Assembly: GCA_015231405.1 (NCBI GenBank) | Contig: JADGBR010000024.1 | Span: 3,375-55,732 of the forward strand | DNA: 52,358 nt | Reading direction: 5' to 3' | Source: Candidatus Omnitrophota bacterium | GTDB lineage: Bacteria > Omnitrophota > Gorgyraeia > Tantalellales > Tantalellaceae | Part shown: positions 8,869 to 19,096 of the stretch, piece after piece | Layout: the number at the start of each line of letters is the position of its first letter | Position numbering within the stretch: position 1 is the first letter of the stretch | Made by a program: the position numbers and the translations under genes | Notes under the pieces: generated by a model | Told to the model about the DNA's origin: nothing | What the model saw: the letters and a program-made list of their open reading frames with translations, nothing else | Database searches by the model: none

Positions 8869-11800
8869 AAACAGTAGCCGCGCACCCCTTCCTGCCCGCC
8901 GTAGCCTTGGCGAAGGTGGGTGCCCGCGGATAGATTCGTACGCGGGGCAGGGGAATGCCCCGACACGGTGGTCGGGGCCTACTACTTTTATTTTTCGGCG
9001 TGTAATTGCGTTACTACTGATCATCTCCATGGTCACTGGCGACATCTCGTTCGCCGTCGAGGAGCCGCGCGCCGCGGATTCGAAGTCCGACACACTCGCG
9101 CCGGAGTCCAGGTTCACGAGCCCCGTGGTCAGGTGGGATGACAAGAATGACGATTTCGCGCTTTCCGAGAAGCGCGGCGAGCCGTACGGCCTCGAACCGT
9201 CCATGCCGTCTTTCGGCGATATGGTGACCTTTCGCTATGTGAATCTTCTTGTGGGCGGTTTTCTGAAAGAGATAGAGCGCTTTAAGGCGATGAAGGTCAG
9301 CGAAAAAGGGGTCGGCCGGTATTTTGATAAATTCCGTAAATCCGTAAACGTTAAATACGCCGGAGTCCCTGATAAGTTCGGCCGGTTCAGGCTCGCGGAA
9401 ATGAGTTGGGACGGGGAGGGCATACGTGTGCCTTATGATGAGGTGGAAGGTGGAAGGTCGAAGGTCGAGGGTCGAGGTGCGAGGGGCGAAGCAACATCTT
9501 CCATGCCACCTATAGTCGTGCTGCGCTACCGTCTAGTTGACAAACCGAAAGAGCCGTTAACCGACGCCACCGCCGACTGCGGAACGCTCATGAACGCGGT
9601 ATATCCGATGGAGATCCCGCTCGACGAAAAATACTCGCTTATACTCGATGCCGAGCAGGAGAAAGTTGTGCCGCCGTGGGAGGCGATTGTTGAAGCGCTT
9701 GGGTCGACCCGGAAGAGGATCATGGCGTATAAGGACCACCGGGGAACGCTGGGCTATGATATTTTGAGGATACTTCAGGATATAGAAACGCTCAAAGAAC
9801 ATCTCGACAGGTACGCCGGGGAGCATAAAGTCGATATAAACCTGTTGTATGAAATAGTCGCCACAGGCGATCCATACGGCGTGTTCGAGAAAAGAGGTTA
9901 TCCGGATGTTAAAGGGGACATGCTGTATCAGATGATGACAACCTGTAATATCATCCGGAGGGTCATCGATAAAGGGGAAAAACGGATATCCGAGCTTGAA
10001 AGGGAAATAAAGGCGGGAGATGTCATCGCGGAAGTGAAGGACCCCGCGCTTCTGGAAACTTTAAGCGTTATGGCGAGATACGAGATAGGCCAGGTCGTCC
10101 GTGGTAAGGGAGAGTCCGGCGAATATGAACTGTCATATGAACGCGGCAGACGGCCCTACACGAAGATAGGCGAATGGCTCTCGTCCCGGAAAACGGATGA
10201 AGGTGAAAGCCACCTGAGCATTTTATACGGCATGTTCGTCGTCGCGTACTCCGACCCCGCCGAAGCGAAACTGGCCGGCATACCCCCGTTCATAGATTAC
10301 CCGGGCGATACCCACCAGGCATGGGACAGGATAATGAAGGTTACCAGGGGCCTAGACGGCCGAGTCGACGAGGATATAAGGGATATGATAACGGTCCGTA
10401 TGAAGGAGGCGGCGAAAGCTGAAAAAGCCGAGGCTCCGAAAGAACAGCCGTCGGCATCGATGATCGGTAGAGAGATCGCGGGTGCCTTGTCCGAAAAGAC
10501 TCAGGCGTCCGATGACACGGCGTTACCCGAGAGGTCGTTAAATGAAGAATCTGAAAGGATAGACAGGATAATGATGGAAGGGGCCGGAACGTTCGAGGTA
10601 CGCCTCGACCGGATCCGGCAGTATATGGAGAAACGGTCAGCCGGAGTCCATGCCGTACGGACGGTGTGGAGGATACTCAGGCCTTATCGGGAAGGGACCC
10701 TGCTTGAGGCGTCGAAATTCATGCGCGAGAGGGGAACCGTGAGAAAGGATATCTTAAGGGCATTAAGGGAGGATGTGTTCTGGCGGGAATACATCGATCT
10801 CTTAAGATCCGATCATGGCTGGGTGGATAGGCAGGCTCTCGAGAGTAGGGTGTCCGGGCGGATGGATCAGGAAGAGTTTATCCGGCTGGTCCGTGACCTG
10901 GAACGAAGCGGCAGGATCAGCCTGGCGGATGGCCCTCCAGGCCCGGTCATTATCGCCAATTATGAGCTCTTGGCGCGCGAGGCTATAGAGAACCAGGGTC
11001 TCGATGTCAAAGAGGTGGGAAGGGAAATAAAGAAGAAGGGAATGAGGCCGAGAGATGTATTTATCCAGGATGTGCTCGACCGGTTCACAATAGGTTCATT
11101 GGATACGTTCTTCGGGAGGAAATACCTAGTGGACACAAGGGATCTCTCTGACGCGGCTTATGTTCAGGTTAAGGAATTTATGGCCGGGAAATTGACGTCG
11201 GGTAAGAGGCCGGATGAGATAAATATCCTTACCCTCGCTTCGGCGTACGGCGTCCAGGGGTATGACGCTCTCGCGGCATGCGCCGACGCTATCGACGAGA
11301 CCGGGATCAGGGTTCCGGTCAAATTTGTAATGACCGACGCCCAGTGGGTGAGCATTGACAAAGCCAAGACTGGGATATATTCCGAAGAAGAAGTCCGTGC
11401 GATGGTGGAAGAAGGCGTAGAAAACGGAGAAACACAACGCAGGATGAGGAAGTTCTTTGAAAAAGGGCCGAGGGAGGGCACTTTCCGCATTTTGAGTGCG
11501 GAGGAATTCAATGAACGATGGGGCATAGAGATCGTATTCGAAAAGGTCGACATATTGAACGGGTACGATATCGCTAGGACAGCCCGGATAGGCGAATATG
11601 ACCTTGTTCTTGACATAAATGTGCATTTCAGGCCGTCCAACGATCAGTACGGAAAGGAGCATGACCCGACCATAGACTGGAAAGACGCAGAAGTGAGGCA
11701 CCTCGATAATGTCGCGCGGCTTCTTGCCGACGGGGGTATTGTCTTAGAGGGCTCCGTTGGGTCCGTGTCCAAGGATGCCGTCATTAAAGCCTCTAAGATC

Positions 11801-14800
11801 CTTGGGGAAGGGTTCGCCATAACTGTGCCCGAGGATAATGTCAAAGATCTGATGGGTGTCTCGAAATACGCTATGTGGTTATATAAGTTGAAAGATGTTC
11901 CGCGCGAAAATATTCTAACGAAATTCAGGACCATTGCAAGAGGGCTGGAGCAACACCGTACTTTAAGCGGCGCTATCACCGCGCTTATCCTTCTGGATTG
12001 GTTCAATGAAGATTTAAAACGCGCCATTTTCAGGGAACTGTTGAACGATTATCTCTTCCCTGTTAAACCGGAAACGGATAAAAATGCCGCTATGAAGGCC
12101 CGTTCGGGCGACCCGGAGGCGCTAATGGAACATTTCACGGTTTTGAGTGAAGATGCGCAAACGGCAATAATGGATTTTCTGGAAAGGAATAAGGATATAC
12201 TGACCGATGAGATCGCCGAGGACGGCGCGAGCGAACGCGTTACGCGCCGGCTGCGTGATCTAAGAGCGACCGGTGACATGTCCCGTCAGGTAAAAGCTGC
12301 GCGTGAGCTGGGTGAATTGGGCCCTTTTGCCAAAGACGCTATTCCCGAACTTGCAGAGGTTTTGAATGGCCGAGACGAGGCGCTCGGCCGTGCCGCGGCC
12401 GAAGCCCTTTTTGGTATCGATCCTCCGGGATATAAGACTATCCCATACCTTGTCGTTAACGGATTGGCCTTAATGGATCCCGAAAACCCGGTATTGTCTT
12501 CAGTTATTCATGTGATGCGCGAGATCGGCCGCCGTTATCCAGTCACGATCTTCACATACCTTGAGATCCTTGGAGGAAAACATGCCGCGTTAAAGGGGAT
12601 ACCGGCACCGGCGGTTACCAGGGCCAAGAAAGCCATTATCGCCGTCCTCGCGGCCATGTATACCGACGTTCCTGGTGAGCGCTCTCGTATCGAACGCGCT
12701 CTCCGTATCTATTCCGAAAACAAAGAGGACCAGATAGCCGAAGCCGCGAAAGCGGCGTTGGCCGGCCTTACCGAAAACAGGGACGTCCCCCATTTAATAG
12801 GGGAGGACAATATCGCAGATCCCGGTCCTTTGGACATTACGACATCGGCCGAACGTAACAAACGCCGGTTAGCCGTGATCACCGAGGAGATCTTTCTTTT
12901 GCCGATGACCATCCTTTCGTTCGTAACGGTATGGCCATTGAAAAAATTCATTGATTCGTATCATGATGTTCCGGAAGATAAAAAATACCAGCTCTGGGCC
13001 GGGCTCGAAATTACGCGCGGGCTCGGGATACTGGGCGGCGCCGCATTGCCGGCATATTTACTTTACATCGGCCAATTATCCTTCGCCCTCACGAACCCCT
13101 GGTGGTTCGCCTTAAGCGTCATAGGCGCCATCGCCGCCGGCAACATGCTCGGCCACTGGTTCCACAACGAGGTCCTGGTCCCGCTCCTGGGTTTTCAGCC
13201 ATTGGCTGTGAAGAGAGCAGCTAAAAGAACGGCTGAGGAAAAAGGGGTTAAAGATTTGGAAAAATATGCCAGGGATTACGGGTTCTTCGGGAATGTGGAG
13301 TTATTAAAGCGCTGGATACGCGACTGGGCGGAGATAATGGGTGTGTCCGAGGAGGATATCCGGCGGATGATGAGGAATAACGATGTGAAACACGTTTTCT
13401 CGCGGGCGATGATAATTCCCGAGGAGATGTGGGTGTATATGCTGCCGGTCCTGAAACTCGCCCGTGAGACCGGGATGCGCCCGGTATTTTTTGAGCGTTC
13501 GTGCCATATGCTGGCGGAAGTGTACGATGTGCTGGCCGAGACGATAGGCGGTGACGGGTTGAAGAAAGGTATGACCTTTAAGATCAGCCGGTTCAAGAGC
13601 CCCCAGTCCATGAACGCTATCCTGCCTATGTTCAGCGATACCGAAGATAAGTTCAAGACCTCGGTATTTTCGGGGAGTATAAACAGTCAATTGAGCGAAC
13701 AGGAAAGGGACCATCTCCTGACTGATGCTGAAAAAGCCGGGCTTAAGGGTCTCTATGAAGCCATGCCGGAGAGGGAAAGGCGTGACCTTGACGCTTTTCT
13801 GGAATTCGGCAGCGAGATCGAGGGAGGGTTCGTTAAGCTTCTGGCCGCTAAGGTCACGCGCGGCGATATTGTGAAATATCTCGGCGATTGGGGCGTAGAC
13901 TTCCGATATTACCGTTATATGAACACGCAGGATACCGACTCCGCGTGGGCGGAAGGCTACGGCGTGGGAACCGGAAAGGTCGAACAGGCTTACGCTTATT
14001 TCAATATTATCTTTCAGGGCCGTATGTCCGTAACGCCGGAGTACCTTTATAACGTCTTGAGAGAGGTAATGATGCATTACTGGTGCGGACGTCTTTTGTC
14101 CGGTGCCGAACGGAACGGTTTCGATCTCAAGCGACATCTTAAGAACATAGCCGATAAGAACAACCTGATCCACCGTTACCAGATACAGACGCTGTACAGG
14201 TTCTTTCGCATGATGTCGGTCTCGCTTTGCGACATCGGATCGGCGAGAGGCAATTTAAGGCACAAAGCCAGGCCTTTCCTTAATCAAATACTGCGGGATA
14301 CCGTTTTCAGGAGAACCGCCGAGCCGGGCATGATATTCGTCGACGACCAGGCTAAGACCGGCGAGGTAGCTTTAGTGTCGGAGATAGTCTGTAAAGCATT
14401 TTATCCGGGATTCAAAAGCAGGTATTACATCCTCGGTCAGATCGATCCGGAAGTATCAAAGGCTTCGGCGTTATACGGCCTCGTCGACGGAGTCCTAGCG
14501 CCCTGGGCCATCCGCCATCTTGAGGATATGCCGGAGCTTACGGATGTCGTTTACAAGCTTGACAGCGAAGCCGCGGTACTCCGGCGGGTATCTTACAGGG
14601 ATGAACTCTCACTGTTCAAAGCTGATCCCGGCATGAAGGATATCGAGGAACTGAGGAGAAAACAGGCTGAGCTAGAAAAGCATATAAACGCTTTGGCGGG
14701 AGGCGACAGGGAATTGGAAAGGATATCGCGGGAGATGAAAGCTCTTCCTTCGTTCAGGGCACTTCCGGGGCTTACATTTGAAAGAGAGCTCGTTAAGCAT

Positions 14801-17800
14801 TCCATAAGGGTTAATACGGGAGGAGATAATTTCATAGATGATCTGTTGGTTCCCCACGGGTATTTCACAAAGACAAAGGACCTGTCTGACCATGAATATG
14901 TCCTGATGGCGAAAGAGAAGGAACTGATCGGAAAGTATATGAGCCGTTTGTCGGCGGTCATGAGCGCGAAAAGGGATCTCATCGAAAAAATAGCGGACCT
15001 GGACGCTCACGTAAAGGTCCTGGACTATATAGCTATCCTCGAAATGTGGCTCGGCTGGTATGACACGATGTCAGCGCGGATAAAAGCTTCCGGAGAAGCG
15101 ATAACCGCCCATAAGCGGGATATCGACGAGTATCTGGAAAAAGGGAACGCCGAAGTCACGCTACCCGGTGAACTTATCGAAAAGCTTTACGAAACATCGT
15201 CGCAGACATACGGCATAGCCAAAGAGCGTTTTGACGAAGCAAAAAGAGAGTTGCCTGTGATGCTTTCCAAGAGTGAAGGTATAGGCGTGACATCGCTTTC
15301 AGATCCAAAATCTATGGAGAATGGAACAGGGAAGATAGGCTTGCCGGAAGAGTATTTTGTGACCCCGGCCAGCTTGCAAGGAACTTATTCAAGGGATGGC
15401 AAGGGCTGGCCGGGGACGAAAGACATTATCGTGATACATGAGAAACCGGAGCTTCCCAAAAAGGCGCTGGGAGTCGTCGAGGCGCCGGGCGGCGGGTGGA
15501 CGGCGCATCCCCTTGGCGTGACGGCCGAACTCCTCCATGACGGCACATATGAGTATAGCCACGATTTCGACCATATCTATCCGCCTCTTTATTTTATGGA
15601 TTTTGATATAGTGCTAGCGGGCCTTCCCGTAGCCGCTGACCTGGACGACCAATGGTCGAACTCCCAGTGGACAGGCTTAAATGAGGGGTTTGAAAGTAAT
15701 GGGATAAAAGTCGGGGATAACGAGGTATCAAGATGCGTTTCTTGGATGGTAAAGCCCGGTCCCGGTAACCCGGGATACCTTGTCCAGTTAAGAAAAATGT
15801 TCGAGGCTGATCTCGTTTATGGATCAGGCGAAAAAATACCTTACGATATTTTTGTGACTCCCCTGGACCAGATCGAAAGGATCAAAAAATACGGTTATGA
15901 CCACAATGATTACAAAGGCCACGTCACCCTGAGTTTCGGTCCGGACGGTGAGCTAAAAAGGCCTGATAATGAATGGTACATCATGGTGCTTAACACTTTC
16001 AGGGAAGAGTTGCCATGGCTAGCCGGGTTCATCCGTAAGGAATTGGAGGATCTCGAGAACCGGCCTTTCATGACAACGAACCCCGCTATCAGCTGGGACA
16101 CTTTAAAAACCGTAGAGGATACGGTTGCCGCCAGGGACCTCGGGCTCAAGGCCCCGAAAACCGGGGAAAAGACCCCGGTCGTTCATGGGGACATCGCCGG
16201 AGTGAAATATACGATAAAATGGAATAGCCTCAAGAACCGAGAATTTAACGGTAGCCGGGGGCATATCCATGAGGGAGTGAGGAAATTCCTCGGGGATGAA
16301 GAGCTTGTGAACCGGACGTTTAAGAACGCCGGACTTGATCTCGAATACAGTGAGATAGCCGCGGTTATCATACAGTACCACCGCGCGTCCGAGCGTGCTG
16401 TTTTCAGGATGAGTTTTGAGCTTACCGGAGAGGCTATAACCCGTAGAGGCCCTCCTTCTGAGACCATGAAATTCGAGCTCGCGATGAAGAATGCGAGGAC
16501 CGCGAACGACCGCCAGGCCGACGCGTTCAGGAAACTTCACGGTACGGGTCTTGTCCCGGAATTCGGCGAGCAAGTAGACGACATTTATTATGAGGAATGG
16601 ATATACGGCCCCACACTGAACAAGATCAGCAGGAATAAAAAACTTACCCCGGAAGAGGTGAGACGTATAACAGCTCATTGGCTCCGTATCATAAGAAAAC
16701 TATCGCCCGACGGCAATTACAGACCTCTGGCGGTTGACATGAACCCCGGGAATATAATGTACCGCCGGGCTGAAGCTGATCCGGACTTCGTAGTGGTGGA
16801 CATATTCGGCAGGGAGAAGCTGAGCCCGGCGCATTTCTTCCGTGAAATACTGAGGTTCTACGTGACACAAAAGTCCTCGGACATAGGGTCGGTCGTTCCG
16901 AACGATATAGGTTCGGTTCTTAAGGGCGTGCTGGACGGATTTGACGGCGATACGAAAGGAACAATATCCTTCCTTGATTCAGCGATCAATCTTCGAGGAA
17001 AGGATCTCCTTTTTGATGGTACCGTCTTGGCGATAAGAAAAGAGATCGGACGGCTGTCCGCTGGGGAGAGGTTAAACGAGCGCGGGGAATATAACCTCAG
17101 GGACATGAAGATCGGACTTACGGGAGGGACTGGGAGTCTCGGCGCGCCTTTAATAAGAAGAGCGTTGAAAAGAGAGCGTGTGACCGTAGAGACAATATCA
17201 AGAGAGCCTGAAAGCCCCAAAGCCAGGGAGAAGATCCCGGCGGATCCGAAAATAAAATTAGAGCATGGGAATCTTTTTGATATAAAAGCTCTGGACGGAC
17301 TTTGCAAGGACAACGATGTTGTGTATCACCTTGGCGGATGGGCCCGTGTAGGGCCTATGCCGGAGATGGCCAAAGCTCTTGCCTTGAACTGCGCGAGTAC
17401 CGCTTTAATGGTCAAGCTGGCCGGTAAATGGGGGAAGCGCCTGATCTACGCTTCTTCGGGCGCCGTGTACCTTAACGGCACGGATACCGGCGGCATTCTT
17501 TCCGAAGAGGGGCTTAAACTCGATCCCAAGGTGGAAGAGTTCGTTTTTGGCATCGCGAGGTACATAAATTCGATAGGCCTTTCGGTCTATGGCGACGATG
17601 AACAGGCCAATGAGACGAAGGCGATAGAGCTGATGAATGAATATCTGAAAACCCATGAAATACCCAAGGTCAAAGACTTCTACGGGCTTACTAAACTGAT
17701 AGGCGAGCGTATCGTCGCTCAGTATAACAAAGGAGTTTCGCTCAGGCTATGGCATGTGTACGGCCGCGGAGATACGAGTGAGAGAAGGATACCGACGCTG

Positions 17801-18916
17801 GTCAATGAAATGGGGAGAGATACGGATAAACCTCTGGAGATCGATGACGAGAATATAAACTTCTGCTACATCGACACCGCTCTTGACGCTCTGGAAGCGG
17901 CGGCAGTATATCCACTCGAAGGGAATAAGCGCATCATAAACGTAGCAGGCGAAACACCCGTCAAAACGCGCGACGCGGCGGAAATGATAGCGAAATCAAG
18001 AAGGGTTATCACCGATAGCGGGCGAAAAGGCCTCCCTGACATCGCCATGGACCTAAACCTTTTGCGCTCGACCCTAAAAGTAACAAAACAAAAACCTTTC
18101 ACCGAAGGCTTAGACGAGGCCGTAGATTGGCTCCTGGACGACAACAGATGGCGAAATGCCGAACACTGGAACGAAAATAAGGACGTCACCCAATTAAATG
18201 AGAAAAAACAAAGAGAGCCGGTTGATCTTGAAAATAATGGGGTGACGTCCCTATTTTTCGCGGGTGATCTTTGGGACGATCTCGCGCTGTGGGCGGATGA
18301 CGCGGGGAAAAGAGGGGAGAACGTTGTTATCGCTCTCGATGAAAGCGTTATACCTGATAAGCGCGGCCGTCAGGGCACGATACACGCGGAACTAATAAGG
18401 GAGCTTAAAAAACTGCCGGCGAAATTCCGTAAGAGAGGGGTTAAGAACGTTATATTCAAGTCGGGGACGGGAGCGGAGCTCGCGGGCGAGTTAAAAACGT
18501 TCGTGGATAATGAGGATAATAAGACGCCTTACAGGAATATCGTAGTTATTGGTCCGGATTCGATACTTGACGTTTCTACCGAAATTCAAAAGAACCCGTT
18601 CGAGGAACTGAAGAACGAGAAAGGCGACGAACGCGCGCTCCTGGCGGGTCTCGACCTCGAATTCTGTAAGAATATGTTAAAAATGGATCCTGAAACTATC
18701 GGCATAGATCTTTTCTATCTGTTCGATCTCGCGGTAAACCTGGCCGCAGGCGGTACTCTCGAAGATCTCAAGAAGCACGAGGAAAATATTAAAATACTTG
18801 GAGATCCACTAGGGCGGCCGCGTATGTTCATGTTCACGCCGGTACGGCCGCATGATCTGGAGAATTTCAGGACGGTGCTTGACACGCAGATCCGGGTGAT
18901 AGAGACGAAGGCGTAG
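8852..18916 (+). CDS. Giant exported multidomain protein (3354 residues)
   Basis: The only good start in frame is ATG 8852, which overlaps the RAYT gene. The first 50 or so residues are therefore encoded by REP repeats and precede a signal-like hydrophobic stretch (RRVIALLLIISMVTGDISFA, about 49-68). Beyond it are a methyltransferase- or Rossmann-like region (about 750-990), a helical-repeat stretch resembling HEAT (about 1130-1230), and membrane segments near 1349-1362 and 1390-1433. A kinase-like site (DMNPGNIMY, about 2628) follows. An extended SDR/epimerase domain starts at 2752 (GGTGSLG; YGLTK active-site pattern), and an alpha/beta C-terminal domain from about 3090. A heptamer tandem repeat is read through at 9443-9491. 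Most of the chain is unrecognised and no function is assigned. Confidence 0.82.
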   Translation: MNITSKNSSRAPLPARRSLGEGGCPRIDSYAGQGNAPTRWSGPTTFIFRRVIALLLIISMVTGDISFAVEEPRAADSKSDTLAPESRFTSPVVRWDDKNDDFALSEKRGEPYGLEPSMPSFGDMVTFRYVNLLVGGFLKEIERFKAMKVSEKGVGRYFDKFRKSVNVKYAGVPDKFGRFRLAEMSWDGEGIRVPYDEVEGGRSKVEGRGARGEATSSMPPIVVLRYRLVDKPKEPLTDATADCGTLMNAVYPMEIPLDEKYSLILDAEQEKVVPPWEAIVEALGSTRKRIMAYKDHRGTLGYDILRILQDIETLKEHLDRYAGEHKVDINLLYEIVATGDPYGVFEKRGYPDVKGDMLYQMMTTCNIIRRVIDKGEKRISELEREIKAGDVIAEVKDPALLETLSVMARYEIGQVVRGKGESGEYELSYERGRRPYTKIGEWLSSRKTDEGESHLSILYGMFVVAYSDPAEAKLAGIPPFIDYPGDTHQAWDRIMKVTRGLDGRVDEDIRDMITVRMKEAAKAEKAEAPKEQPSASMIGREIAGALSEKTQASDDTALPERSLNEESERIDRIMMEGAGTFEVRLDRIRQYMEKRSAGVHAVRTVWRILRPYREGTLLEASKFMRERGTVRKDILRALREDVFWREYIDLLRSDHGWVDRQALESRVSGRMDQEEFIRLVRDLERSGRISLADGPPGPVIIANYELLAREAIENQGLDVKEVGREIKKKGMRPRDVFIQDVLDRFTIGSLDTFFGRKYLVDTRDLSDAAYVQVKEFMAGKLTSGKRPDEINILTLASAYGVQGYDALAACADAIDETGIRVPVKFVMTDAQWVSIDKAKTGIYSEEEVRAMVEEGVENGETQRRMRKFFEKGPREGTFRILSAEEFNERWGIEIVFEKVDILNGYDIARTARIGEYDLVLDINVHFRPSNDQYGKEHDPTIDWKDAEVRHLDNVARLLADGGIVLEGSVGSVSKDAVIKASKILGEGFAITVPEDNVKDLMGVSKYAMWLYKLKDVPRENILTKFRTIARGLEQHRTLSGAITALILLDWFNEDLKRAIFRELLNDYLFPVKPETDKNAAMKARSGDPEALMEHFTVLSEDAQTAIMDFLERNKDILTDEIAEDGASERVTRRLRDLRATGDMSRQVKAARELGELGPFAKDAIPELAEVLNGRDEALGRAAAEALFGIDPPGYKTIPYLVVNGLALMDPENPVLSSVIHVMREIGRRYPVTIFTYLEILGGKHAALKGIPAPAVTRAKKAIIAVLAAMYTDVPGERSRIERALRIYSENKEDQIAEAAKAALAGLTENRDVPHLIGEDNIADPGPLDITTSAERNKRRLAVITEEIFLLPMTILSFVTVWPLKKFIDSYHDVPEDKKYQLWAGLEITRGLGILGGAALPAYLLYIGQLSFALTNPWWFALSVIGAIAAGNMLGHWFHNEVLVPLLGFQPLAVKRAAKRTAEEKGVKDLEKYARDYGFFGNVELLKRWIRDWAEIMGVSEEDIRRMMRNNDVKHVFSRAMIIPEEMWVYMLPVLKLARETGMRPVFFERSCHMLAEVYDVLAETIGGDGLKKGMTFKISRFKSPQSMNAILPMFSDTEDKFKTSVFSGSINSQLSEQERDHLLTDAEKAGLKGLYEAMPERERRDLDAFLEFGSEIEGGFVKLLAAKVTRGDIVKYLGDWGVDFRYYRYMNTQDTDSAWAEGYGVGTGKVEQAYAYFNIIFQGRMSVTPEYLYNVLREVMMHYWCGRLLSGAERNGFDLKRHLKNIADKNNLIHRYQIQTLYRFFRMMSVSLCDIGSARGNLRHKARPFLNQILRDTVFRRTAEPGMIFVDDQAKTGEVALVSEIVCKAFYPGFKSRYYILGQIDPEVSKASALYGLVDGVLAPWAIRHLEDMPELTDVVYKLDSEAAVLRRVSYRDELSLFKADPGMKDIEELRRKQAELEKHINALAGGDRELERISREMKALPSFRALPGLTFERELVKHSIRVNTGGDNFIDDLLVPHGYFTKTKDLSDHEYVLMAKEKELIGKYMSRLSAVMSAKRDLIEKIADLDAHVKVLDYIAILEMWLGWYDTMSARIKASGEAITAHKRDIDEYLEKGNAEVTLPGELIEKLYETSSQTYGIAKERFDEAKRELPVMLSKSEGIGVTSLSDPKSMENGTGKIGLPEEYFVTPASLQGTYSRDGKGWPGTKDIIVIHEKPELPKKALGVVEAPGGGWTAHPLGVTAELLHDGTYEYSHDFDHIYPPLYFMDFDIVLAGLPVAADLDDQWSNSQWTGLNEGFESNGIKVGDNEVSRCVSWMVKPGPGNPGYLVQLRKMFEADLVYGSGEKIPYDIFVTPLDQIERIKKYGYDHNDYKGHVTLSFGPDGELKRPDNEWYIMVLNTFREELPWLAGFIRKELEDLENRPFMTTNPAISWDTLKTVEDTVAARDLGLKAPKTGEKTPVVHGDIAGVKYTIKWNSLKNREFNGSRGHIHEGVRKFLGDEELVNRTFKNAGLDLEYSEIAAVIIQYHRASERAVFRMSFELTGEAITRRGPPSETMKFELAMKNARTANDRQADAFRKLHGTGLVPEFGEQVDDIYYEEWIYGPTLNKISRNKKLTPEEVRRITAHWLRIIRKLSPDGNYRPLAVDMNPGNIMYRRAEADPDFVVVDIFGREKLSPAHFFREILRFYVTQKSSDIGSVVPNDIGSVLKGVLDGFDGDTKGTISFLDSAINLRGKDLLFDGTVLAIRKEIGRLSAGERLNERGEYNLRDMKIGLTGGTGSLGAPLIRRALKRERVTVETISREPESPKAREKIPADPKIKLEHGNLFDIKALDGLCKDNDVVYHLGGWARVGPMPEMAKALALNCASTALMVKLAGKWGKRLIYASSGAVYLNGTDTGGILSEEGLKLDPKVEEFVFGIARYINSIGLSVYGDDEQANETKAIELMNEYLKTHEIPKVKDFYGLTKLIGERIVAQYNKGVSLRLWHVYGRGDTSERRIPTLVNEMGRDTDKPLEIDDENINFCYIDTALDALEAAAVYPLEGNKRIINVAGETPVKTRDAAEMIAKSRRVITDSGRKGLPDIAMDLNLLRSTLKVTKQKPFTEGLDEAVDWLLDDNRWRNAEHWNENKDVTQLNEKKQREPVDLENNGVTSLFFAGDLWDDLALWADDAGKRGENVVIALDESVIPDKRGRQGTIHAELIRELKKLPAKFRKRGVKNVIFKSGTGAELAGELKTFVDNEDNKTPYRNIVVIGPDSILDVSTEIQKNPFEELKNEKGDERALLAGLDLEFCKNMLKMDPETIGIDLFYLFDLAVNLAAGGTLEDLKKHEENIKILGDPLGRPRMFMFTPVRPHDLENFRTVLDTQIRVIETKA
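8868..8930 (+). repeat. REP-like hairpin, copy 3, 3' of RAYT, with nested CCGTAGCCTTGG element
   Basis: ACAGTAG head at the RAYT stop codon, outer arms CCGCGCACCC / GGGTGCCCGCGG pairing with a small bulge, and an internal GCCCGCCGTAGCCTTGGCG block. The internal block recurs in diverged inverted form at 51918-51945. The whole element is translated as the N-terminus of the following giant protein. Confidence 0.65.
8955..8986 (-). repeat. REP-like hairpin, copy 4, inverted
   Basis: The stem GCCCCGAC / GTCGGGGC is followed by CCTACTACT, that is, the head sequence AGTAGTAGG on the minus strand. It is the same stem as copy 1 in opposite orientation. With copy 3 it makes a REPIN-like inverted pair 3' of the transposase. 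Confidence 0.75.
9443..9491 (+). repeat. Heptanucleotide tandem repeat, 7 units, inside the giant ORF
   Basis: Seven adjoining 7-base units of the type GTGGAAG / GTCGAAG / GTCGAGG / TGCGAGG / GGCGAAG. The run is read in frame, giving a Gly/Arg/Glu-rich patch. Period-7 arrays with other unit sequences occur between genes at 18922-18956, 22334-22361 and 34295-34328. Confidence 0.8.
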
Positions 18917-18921
18917 TGTGT

Positions 18922-18956
18922 GTGATTCGTGGTTAGTGATTCGTGGTTCGTGGTTC
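18922..18956 (+). repeat. Heptanucleotide tandem repeat, 5 units, intergenic
   Basis: Five adjoining units GTGATTC, GTGGTTA, GTGATTC, GTGGTTC, GTGGTTC. They lie directly after the stop of the 3354-residue protein. I see nothing else in the gap before the promoter at 19055. Confidence 0.8.
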
Positions 18957-19054
18957 GGGGATGGGCAGAGCGCATGGCGCATGGTGAAAATGGGGATGCT
19001 TTGGGATTTGCTCTATCGCTATGCAAGCGTTAATAACGAAATAGCAAGATATGC

Positions 19055-19083
19055 TTGACATTTTATACGACTAACAGTATAAT
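19055..19083 (+). promoter_or_regulatory. Consensus sigma70-type promoter for the 19097 gene
   Basis: Perfect TTGACA (19055-19060) and perfect TATAAT (19078-19083) separated by 17 bases. The TTG start proposed by the ORF track at 19055 is the -35 box itself. Transcription should begin near 19090, only a few bases before the ATG at 19097. Confidence 0.88.
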
Positions 19084-19096
19084 GGTAAATAACCAT

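Noticed and set aside
19055-19057. TTG as start of the 19097 gene
   Set aside because: These bases are the first part of a perfect -35 box, upstream of the transcription start.
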